Of a DNA stretch of 64,000 nt, positions 59,201 to 64,000 are shown in pieces (position 1 is the stretch's first letter; each line of letters begins with the position of its first letter). Below the pieces are notes generated by a model, which saw only the letters and a list, made by a program, of their open reading frames with translations, had not been told where the DNA came from and did no database searches. A program made the translations under genes and the position numbers. Source of the DNA: UBA4615 sp046046245 (GTDB lineage Bacteria; Pseudomonadota; Gammaproteobacteria; Burkholderiales; Burkholderiaceae_E); contig JBJOKE010000088.1 of assembly GCA_046046245.1 (NCBI GenBank), forward strand, positions 1 to 64,000, written 5' to 3'.

Positions 59201-59422
59201 CTGGTCGACCTGTTCGGTGGTCGCGCCGGGCCACAGCGTCCGGATGGTCATCGCGCGGAACGCGAAGTCCGGGTCCTCGCGCTGGCCGAGCTTGAAGAAG
59301 GCCAGCGTACCGGCGACCGCGATCACCAGCAGGAAGAACAGCGTCAGCTGGGGGTGGCGGATCGCGGCCGCCGAGACGTTGAAGCCGCCGGCGCGCGGGG
59401 CGTCGAGCCGTTCGCCGCTCAC
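56294..59422 (-). CDS. RND-family efflux pump, inner-membrane permease
   Basis: This is a 1042-residue AcrB/MexB-like proton-driven pump. It has an N-terminal membrane helix (about 24-44), two large periplasmic loops, and two sets of membrane helices. Helix 4 carries the paired acids in IALGLLVDDAMIAVEMM, and GRPFGFVAMLGTIALGGM precedes the last helices. The sequence is nearest the smaller RND group often annotated as acriflavin-resistance proteins. Substrate is not predictable. Its ATG overlaps the stop of the adaptor gene as ATGA. No outer-membrane channel gene lies in the window. Confidence 0.93.
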   Translation of the reverse strand: MSGERLDAPRAGGFNVSAAAIRHPQLTLFFLLVIAVAGTLAFFKLGQREDPDFAFRAMTIRTLWPGATTEQVDQQVTDRIEKKLQETPYFKWTRSYSKPGESLIVLELLDTAPRREVPQVWYQVRKKVGDIRHTLPAEALGPFFNDEFGDVFGTIYAFTGDGFSMAELRDRVESVRQELLRLPDVSKVELIGQQDEKVFVELSPQLLANLGIDPQRIADQLAAQNLVAPAGTVQGESRQVPLRVTGQFDTVREVEELRLNIGGRTVRLGDGAKVWRGYADPPAWTMRFGGRQAIGLAVSMVPTGDVLELGANLEATMARLKADMPVGIEFAKVSDQPRLVKKAVGLFISSLLEAVAIVLAVSFISLGLRAGTVVALTIPLVLAGTFLAMAWFGIDLHRISTGALVIALGLLVDDAMIAVEMMARKVEEGWDKFRAATFAYTSTAFPMLTGTLITAAGFLPIATAKSTTGEYTFAIFAVVTIALLVSWVAAIVATPFIGYWVLKGKPGGEHREVFDTGFYRRLRATIEVCMRWRWATIAATIGLFVLGGLGMKATEKQFFPNSDRAEILVEMWLPEGASYRATEAQAKRFEAVLAKDEDVSTFVVYVGNGSPRYYLSLDQQLFRPNFAQFVVLTRDVAGRDRALPRLRQALEDQFPGIRARAFRTPLGPPVAYPVQFRVLGPDPQRLKAIGEEVAAVIRDDPHTLDVHPDWGERAPALRIDVDQDKARVIGLSSGQVARAVGGAVSGATIGTFRERDKLIEVVLRAPAAERASLANLGNLQLQTANGRAVSLSQVATIRETMEEPILWRRSREPNLTVRADLVDGVQAPDVTMAISPRLDAIRAKLPPGYRIEAGGPYEENLKAQASINAGMPMMLALVVALLMIQLQRFSLAFMVLVTAPLGIVGVAAALLLSGRPFGFVAMLGTIALGGMIMRNTVILVDQIRQDRDAGVDAWEAVREAAVRRFRPILLTAAAAIFAMVPLSRDVLWGPMAFAIMGGLIVATAMTVLFVPALYVAWYRLRPAPAGAAATDARPRPTGGVPA

Positions 59423-60609
59423 CGGGCCGCTCCCGCGGCACCCGTCGTCCCCGCGCCCGCGACGCGGACCCCGACCGCGTCCGGCGACGCGGCCCCCGCG
59501 GGCGTTGCACCACCGGCCGGCTTCGCGTCGTCCACCACGCGGACCACCTGGCCCGGCCGCAGCAGGTTGGCGCCGGCGGTGACGATCCGGTCACCCGGCT
59601 TCAGGCCGTCGAGCACGCGCACCGCGTCGTCGAGCAGACCGCCGGTGCGGACCTCGACCGGCGCGACCACGCCCTGTGCGTCGACGCGCCAGACCCGCGG
59701 CGTGCCGTCGGTCGACTGCAGCGCCGACAGCGGCAGCACGAACGCCGCCTCGGCCGGACGCAGCGCCTGCACGACAGCGGTCATGCCGAGCGCGACGCCG
59801 TCGAGGTCGCCGAGCAGCGTGAGCCGCGCCGGATAGGTCCGGGAGGCCGGATCCGAGATCGGCGACAGCTCGCGGAGCCGGCCCGCGATCACCCGGTGAC
59901 CGAGGGCGTTGACGACGACCGCCCACTCCTTCGTGTCCCGGACGAGCCTCAGCTCGCTCTCGGGCACGTTCAGCGCGATCTCGCGCTCGCCGGTCTGCGC
60001 GACGCGGATCACCGGCTGGCCGGCGGCGACGACCTGGCCGACCTCCGCCTCGACCGCCGTCACCACGCCCGCGGCATCGGCCTTCAGCACCTGGAAGTCG
60101 AGCGCGTTGCGGGCCTGGGTCTGCTGCGCCTCGGCGGCCAGCAGTCGCGCCTGCGCGGCGTCGTAGGTCGCCTGCTGCCGGTCGAGCGAGGCCTGGCTGA
60201 TGTAGTTCTGGGCACGCAGGTTGCGCAGCCGCTCGAGCTCGACCGCGGCGAGGTCCCGGTCGGTCCGCGCGGCGACCACCTGGGCCTGCTGCGCCTGCAG
60301 CGCGGGGGCGAGGTCGGTCGGATCGAGCCGGGCCAGCGTCTGGCCCTGCACGACACGGTCGCCGACCGAGACGGTCCGCTGCGCGAGCTTGCCGCCGACC
60401 CGGAAGCCGAGCCGCGATTCGATCCGCGGTCGGACCTCACCCGGGAGCTGGATCGCCACCGTGGTGCTCTGGGGCTGCACGACCATCGTCCGGACCGGCC
60501 GGGGCGGCTCCGCCTTCGGGGCGACCGCCTTCTCGGCGCAGCCGGGGAGCAGGACCGCGAGCAGCGCGGCGGTGAGCGGAAGGGCGAGGCGCATGGACAG
60601 CGGATCCAT
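59419..60609 (-). CDS. RND efflux periplasmic adaptor (membrane fusion lipoprotein)
   Basis: This 396-residue adaptor begins with a lipoprotein signal and lipobox LLPGC (cysteine at about residue 24). The barrel-sandwich hybrid domain has VGGKLAQRTVSVGDRVVQGQ. A coiled-coil hairpin rich in Ala, Gln and Arg (about 100-170) is followed by the returning lipoyl half, a beta-barrel and a proximal domain. The Ala/Gly-rich C-terminal tail is unusual but harmless. A second ATG (MRLALPL, 60594) is also possible. A strong promoter and operator-like repeats lie just upstream. Confidence 0.93.
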   Translation of the reverse strand: MDPLSMRLALPLTAALLAVLLPGCAEKAVAPKAEPPRPVRTMVVQPQSTTVAIQLPGEVRPRIESRLGFRVGGKLAQRTVSVGDRVVQGQTLARLDPTDLAPALQAQQAQVVAARTDRDLAAVELERLRNLRAQNYISQASLDRQQATYDAAQARLLAAEAQQTQARNALDFQVLKADAAGVVTAVEAEVGQVVAAGQPVIRVAQTGEREIALNVPESELRLVRDTKEWAVVVNALGHRVIAGRLRELSPISDPASRTYPARLTLLGDLDGVALGMTAVVQALRPAEAAFVLPLSALQSTDGTPRVWRVDAQGVVAPVEVRTGGLLDDAVRVLDGLKPGDRIVTAGANLLRPGQVVRVVDDAKPAGGATPAGAASPDAVGVRVAGAGTTGAAGAAR

Positions 60610-60610
60610 C

Positions 60611-60664
60611 TTAGTGACTGACGGGTTAGTAAGTAAATGTATCCGCGCCTGACGGCATCGTCAA
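60611..60664 (-). promoter_or_regulatory. Promoter and operator-like repeats of the RND operon
   Basis: On the minus strand TTGACG (60664 to 60659), a 17-base spacer and TACATT (60641 to 60636) form a good sigma-70 promoter. Downstream, where RNA polymerase would start, two 11-base direct repeats occur: TTAGTAAGTAA (60626-60636) and TTAGTGACTGA (60611-60621), plus-strand reading. Between them ACTGA and TTAGT form a loose inverted pair. This is typical of a TetR-type operator, but no regulator gene is adjacent. Confidence 0.6.
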
Positions 60665-60689
60665 CGCGGCCGGGCGGAGTCCGACCCCC

Positions 60690-60705
60690 TACAATCCGCC
60701 CCGTG
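60690..60705 (+). promoter_or_regulatory. -10 box placed for a leaderless hpnC mRNA
   Basis: TACAAT at 60690-60695 lies seven bases before the hpnC GTG at 60703, so the transcript would begin at the start codon. The arrangement matches that of the AEC gene. No -35 is evident. Confidence 0.5.
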
Positions 60706-61590
60706 GCTTCCCCCGTGCATGGCGTCGAGCACTACGAGAACTTCCCGGTCGCGTCCTGGCTGATGCCGGCACGTCTGCGCCCGGCGGTGGTCGCGATCTA
60801 CCGATTCGCCCGGCATGCCGACGACGTCGCCGACGAGGGCGACGCAGCCGCCGGCGAACGGCTGGCGATCCTGGCCGCCCTGCGCGCCGACCTGGCCGTG
60901 GCGCGCGCCGGCGGCACGCCGGCCGCGCCGGTGGTCGCACAGCTGGTGCCCCACGTGCGCGAGCACGGTCTCGACTGGAGCCGCCTCGACGCGCTGCTGT
61001 CCGCCTTCGAGCAGGACGTGAGCGTCCACCGCTACCCGGATGCCGCGACGCTGCAGGACTACTGCCGCCGCTCGGCCGACCCGGTCGGCCACCTCGTGCT
61101 GGCGCTCGCGGGCCGTCTGGACGATGCGACGCGTCCGCTGTCCGACCGGATCTGCAGCGCGCTGCAGCTGATCAACTTCCTGCAGGACGCGGCCATCGAC
61201 GCCGCGCGCGGCCGGATCTACCTCCCGCTCGATGCCCTCGCCCGGCACGGCGCCGGCGAGGAGGACGTGATGCGGGCGCTGGCCGAGCGCCGCGCATCCC
61301 CCGCGCTGCGTGCCTGCGTCGCCGCCGAGGCCGCCCGCGCCGGGGCGATGCTCTCCGCGGGCACGTCGCTGCCGGCTCGCGTCGGCGGCCGGCTCGGCTG
61401 GGAGCTGCGCGCGGTCGTCGCCGGCGGTGCCCGTATCCTCTCCAAGCTCGCCGCCGGCGGGCACGACCCGTTCGCCGCGCGGCCCGCGCTGCGCGGCGCC
61501 GACGCCCTGCCGCTCGCGGCCGCGGTGCTGCGCCTGGCGCTCGCGCCGCCGCCAGCCGATCCAGCGGCCTCGCGCCCCGAGCCCCGATGA
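60703..61590 (+). CDS. hpnC: Squalene synthase HpnC
   Basis: HpnC converts presqualene diphosphate to hydroxysqualene. The 295-residue all-helical protein has the two Asp-rich regions of squalene/phytoene synthases: HADDVADEGDAA and LINFLQDAAIDAARGRIYLP, plus VEHYENFPVASWLMPARLRP near the N-terminus, which is typical of HpnC. The GTG at 60703 is chosen from the -10 position; an upstream ATG (60637) would start inside the divergent promoter. hpnD overlaps it by four bases. Confidence 0.92.
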   Translation: MASPVHGVEHYENFPVASWLMPARLRPAVVAIYRFARHADDVADEGDAAAGERLAILAALRADLAVARAGGTPAAPVVAQLVPHVREHGLDWSRLDALLSAFEQDVSVHRYPDAATLQDYCRRSADPVGHLVLALAGRLDDATRPLSDRICSALQLINFLQDAAIDAARGRIYLPLDALARHGAGEEDVMRALAERRASPALRACVAAEAARAGAMLSAGTSLPARVGGRLGWELRAVVAGGARILSKLAAGGHDPFAARPALRGADALPLAAAVLRLALAPPPADPAASRPEPR

Positions 61591-62465
61591 CGCCCGACGA
61601 GTACTGCCAGGACAAGGCCGCCAAGAGCGGCTCGAGCTTCTACTACAGCTTCCTGTTCCTGCCGCCCGAGCGGCGCCGGGCGATCACCGCGCTCTACGCG
61701 TTCTGCCGCGAGGTCGACGACGTCGTCGACGAGATGCGCGATCCCGCGGTCGCCCGCACGAAGCTCGACTGGTGGCAGGCCGAGCTCGAGCGGATGGTCG
61801 CCGGCGCACCGACGCACCCGGTCACCCGCGCCCTGCAGCCGCATGTCGATCGCTACGACATCAGCCGCGGGCGCCTGGTGGAGGTCATCGACGGCATGCG
61901 GATGGACCTCGAGCAGACCCGCTACCTGGACTACACGGGCCTGACCCTCTATTGCCGACGCGTGGCCGGCGTCGTCGGCGAGATGGCGAGCGGCATCTTC
62001 GGCCGTACCGACCCCGCGACGCTGCGATACGCGGATGCGCTGGGCCTCGCGTTCCAGCTCACCAACATCATCCGCGACGTCGGCGAGGATGCGCGCAAGG
62101 GCCGCATCTACCTGCCCCTCGAGGACCTGCAGCGCTTCGGCGTGACCGCCGGCGAGATCCTCGGCAGCCGCCACGGCGATCGCTTCGTCGAACTCATGCG
62201 CTTCCAGGCGCAGCGCGCGCGCGAGGCCTACGCGCGCGCGTACGGGCTGCTGCCCGAGGTCGACCGCCGCGCACAGCGTCCCGGCCTCATCATGTCGGCG
62301 ATCTACTCGACCCTCCTGGAGGAGATCGAGCGCGACGGATTCCTCGTCCTCGACCGCCGGACCTCGCTCACGCCGATCCGAAAGCTCTGGCTGGCGTGGC
62401 GGACCTGGGTCACGGGCCGACCGCCCGGCTTCGACGCGGCGCGCCGCACGGTGCCGGGCGGGTGA
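61587..62465 (+). CDS. hpnD: Presqualene diphosphate synthase HpnD
   Basis: HpnD condenses two farnesyl diphosphates into presqualene diphosphate. The 292-residue product has FYYSFLFLPPERRRAITALYAF, the first acid motif VDDVVDE, YCRRVAGVVGEM and the second acid region LTNIIRDVGEDARKGRIYLP. It starts in an ATGA overlap with hpnC and ends in a GTGA overlap with hpnE, so the three are translated as a coupled unit. Confidence 0.95.
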   Translation: MTPDEYCQDKAAKSGSSFYYSFLFLPPERRRAITALYAFCREVDDVVDEMRDPAVARTKLDWWQAELERMVAGAPTHPVTRALQPHVDRYDISRGRLVEVIDGMRMDLEQTRYLDYTGLTLYCRRVAGVVGEMASGIFGRTDPATLRYADALGLAFQLTNIIRDVGEDARKGRIYLPLEDLQRFGVTAGEILGSRHGDRFVELMRFQAQRAREAYARAYGLLPEVDRRAQRPGLIMSAIYSTLLEEIERDGFLVLDRRTSLTPIRKLWLAWRTWVTGRPPGFDAARRTVPGG

Positions 62466-63802
62466 GCGAGGCGCTCGTCGTCGGCGCCGGCTGGGCCGGG
62501 CTCGCCGCGGCGGTCGGTCTGGTCGAGGCGGGCTGGCGGACGACCGTGATCGATGCCGCCCCGCAGCCGGGCGGCCGCGCGCGCTCGCAGACGCTGCGGC
62601 TCGACGCGACGACCGCGGTCGAGGTCGACAACGGACAGCACCTGCTGATCGGCGCCTACCGGTCCACGCTCGCGCTGGTGCGACGCGTGGGCGTCGACCC
62701 CGACGCGGTCCTCGCCCGCTCGCGGATGCGGCTGGCCGGGCCGGACGGCTTCGAGTTGCGCGCCGCACCGCTGCCGGCGCCGCTGCACCTGGGGATCGGG
62801 CTGCTCGCGGCGCGCGGCCTGCCCGGCTCGCAGCGGCTCGCGATGGTCCGCGCGATGACCGGCCTCGCCCTGCGCGGCCCGTCCGCGGTGCCCGAGGGCG
62901 CGACCGTCGCCGACTGGCTCGCGGCGACGCGGCAGCCCGCCGGGCTCGTCGCCCGGATCTGGGCCCCCCTGTGCGTGGGCGCGCTGAACACGCCTCCGGA
63001 GCGTGCCTGCGCACGCGCCTTCGCGCAGGTGCTCTGCGACGCGCTGCTGGCTCGCGCCGCCGACTCGGACTTCCTGCTGCCGCGCGGCACGCTCGGGGAG
63101 GTCCTGCCGGGACCCGCGGCCGCGTGGCTCGCGCAACGCGGTGCCGTGCTCCGATGGCGGACCGCCTGCCGCGGCCTCGCCCTCGGTGGCGGCGGCCGAT
63201 GGACGGCACTGACCGACGCGGGTCCGGTGGCCGCCGACCGGGTGGTGCTCGCCGTGCCGCCGCCACAGGCCTCGCGCCTGCTGGCGGGCGCGGTCCCGGA
63301 CGCGCGCCGCGTGCCGCTGGACGCCTTCGAGCACGAGCCGATCGCGACCGTCTGGCTGGCCTGGGAGCGTCCGCTCGCGCTGCCCGAGGTGACGATGCTC
63401 GACGAGCGTCCCGCCGAGCGTGCCTGGGGACAGTGGCTGTTCGGCCGGGCGGCACCGGCCGACGGATCGGTCCGGGCGCTCGCGGGCGTGGTGGTCAGCG
63501 CGGCGGGCCGTCTGGAGACCTCGCCGGATGCGCTCGCCGCCGGCGTCGCTGCACAGGTGGCCGCCCAGCTGGCGCTGCCGCCGCCCTCGCACGCGCGCGC
63601 GGTCGTCGAGAAGCGGGCGACGATCCGGTGCGCGCCCGAGCGCCCGAGGCTCGACGTCGACGAGCTCGCCGACGTCGCCCCCGGGCTGTCGCTGGCCGGC
63701 GACTGGGTCTGGCACCGCTATCCGGCGACGATCGAGTCGGCGGTGCGCGCGGGCGACGCGGCGGCACGGCACGCGGTCGGCGGCGAGGTGGTGCGGGCCT
63801 GA
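62462..63802 (+). CDS. hpnE: Hydroxysqualene dehydroxylase HpnE
   Basis: HpnE is a flavin-dependent enzyme that reduces hydroxysqualene to squalene. The 446-residue product, from a GTG at 62462, begins with the FAD-binding fold VVGAGWAGLAAAVGLVEAG and continues PGGRARS. It has VEVDNGQHLLIGAYRSTLAL, typical of the family, and the C-terminal FAD segment GLSLAGDWVWHRYPATIESAVRAG. No squalene-hopene cyclase follows; the next gene, radA, is convergent. Confidence 0.93.
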   Translation: MSEALVVGAGWAGLAAAVGLVEAGWRTTVIDAAPQPGGRARSQTLRLDATTAVEVDNGQHLLIGAYRSTLALVRRVGVDPDAVLARSRMRLAGPDGFELRAAPLPAPLHLGIGLLAARGLPGSQRLAMVRAMTGLALRGPSAVPEGATVADWLAATRQPAGLVARIWAPLCVGALNTPPERACARAFAQVLCDALLARAADSDFLLPRGTLGEVLPGPAAAWLAQRGAVLRWRTACRGLALGGGGRWTALTDAGPVAADRVVLAVPPPQASRLLAGAVPDARRVPLDAFEHEPIATVWLAWERPLALPEVTMLDERPAERAWGQWLFGRAAPADGSVRALAGVVVSAAGRLETSPDALAAGVAAQVAAQLALPPPSHARAVVEKRATIRCAPERPRLDVDELADVAPGLSLAGDWVWHRYPATIESAVRAGDAAARHAVGGEVVRA

Positions 63803-63814
63803 GCCGGCGGCATC

Positions 63815-63838
63815 AGATCGTCACGATCGTGACGATCT
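63815..63838. repeat. 24-bp perfect palindrome between hpnE and radA
   Basis: AGATCGTCACGA is followed directly by its exact reverse complement (63815-63826 and 63827-63838), 12 bases after the hpnE stop and 11 bases before the radA stop. It can form a stem in RNA from either strand and may be a two-way terminator, but neither side has a T tract; a protein-binding site is the alternative. Confidence 0.8.
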
Positions 63839-63849
63839 CTCCGTGGCGT

Positions 63850-64000
63850 TCACCAGGCCGCCTGCAGTGCCGCGTCGATCCGCTCGACCGCGACCACCTC
63901 GAGCCCCTCGATCGGCTTCTTCGGCACGTTCGCGCGCGGCGCGATGACCTTCGAGAACCCGAGCTTGGCGGCCTCCCGCAGACGCTCCTGCCCGCGCGGC
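63850..64000 (-). CDS. radA: DNA repair protein RadA, C-terminal end (cut by window edge)
   Basis: Only the last 50 residues are visible. They read GQERLREAAKLGFSKVIAPR and continue with NVPKKPIEGLEVVAVERIDAAL before a TGA at 63852-63850. This is the conserved Lon-like C-terminal end of RadA, which aids branch migration of recombination intermediates. The rest lies beyond position 64000. Confidence 0.85.
   Translation of the reverse strand, partial: PRGQERLREAAKLGFSKVIAPRANVPKKPIEGLEVVAVERIDAALQAAW

Noticed and set aside
56294..60609. RND pump as the hopanoid transporter HpnN because it neighbours hpnC
   Set aside because: It is a classical adaptor plus AcrB-type pair, transcribed away from hpnCDE with its own promoter; HpnN-type proteins are stand-alone and have a different layout.

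Overview
The window is chromosomal core genome of a very high-G+C, Gram-negative betaproteobacterium, most likely of the Burkholderiales. The evidence is a complete lipid A, BamA and Skp set, the gene orders rpsB-tsf-pyrH-frr-uppS-cdsA-dxr-rseP-bamA-skp-lpxD-fabZ-lpxA-lpxB-rnhB and tRNA-Leu-tig-clpP-clpX-lon, dapC-dapD-dapE, and -10 boxes of the form TAYAAT/TAGAAT. A genus cannot be named from the sequence alone. Coding density is high. I see no insertion sequence, phage, integrase, CRISPR array or rRNA.

Layout. 1-1710: the 5' end of ppsA (PEP synthase), divergent from its regulator ppsR. 1733-17099 (minus): one run of 16 tightly packed genes reading from rpsB to a TrmH-type rRNA methyltransferase. 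It covers translation factors, UMP kinase, isoprenoid and phospholipid synthesis, outer-membrane assembly and lipid A synthesis. 17426-20864 (plus): map and glnD, divergent from rpsB. 20901-30196 (minus): smc-zipA-ligA-galU, then a nucleoside phosphorylase and a peptide deformylase. 30471-38688 (plus): queF, dapC, dapD, a PilT/PilU ATPase, an ArsC/Spx-like protein, dapE, prmB and a YheS-type ABC-F protein. 38700-39843 (minus): a hemerythrin and a glutathione transferase. 39949-45615 (plus): an AEC carrier, a 3-hydroxyacyl-CoA dehydrogenase, an APH-type kinase, an ACAD10/11-like acyl-CoA dehydrogenase and a second glutathione transferase. 45650-47248: a DUF1178 protein divergent from selU/mnmH. 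47271-56209 (minus): a proteostasis island of tRNA-Leu, tig, clpP, clpX, lon, tRNA-Val, tRNA-Asp and ppiD. 56294-60609 (minus): an RND efflux pair, divergent from hpnC-hpnD-hpnE (squalene synthesis, 60703-63802). 63850-64000: the 3' end of radA.

How the genes work together. The 16-gene run links ribosome supply to envelope growth. It makes CDP-diacylglycerol, undecaprenyl diphosphate and lipid A disaccharide, and also the machinery that folds and inserts outer-membrane proteins (Skp, BamA) and the stress protease RseP. Trigger factor, ClpXP, Lon and PpiD form a folding and degradation block; lon has its own heat-shock-type promoter. HpnCDE make squalene from farnesyl diphosphate, presumably for hopanoids, but no cyclase is present here.

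Nothing in the window is clearly a new multi-gene system. The points most worth a second look are the kinase plus ACAD pair that resembles a split ACAD10/11 (possible 4-hydroxyacyl-CoA catabolism), a terminator-like hairpin in the queF leader, near-symmetric -10 boxes in two divergent promoter regions, GTG genes positioned to be leaderless, and an orphan operator in front of the RND pump.
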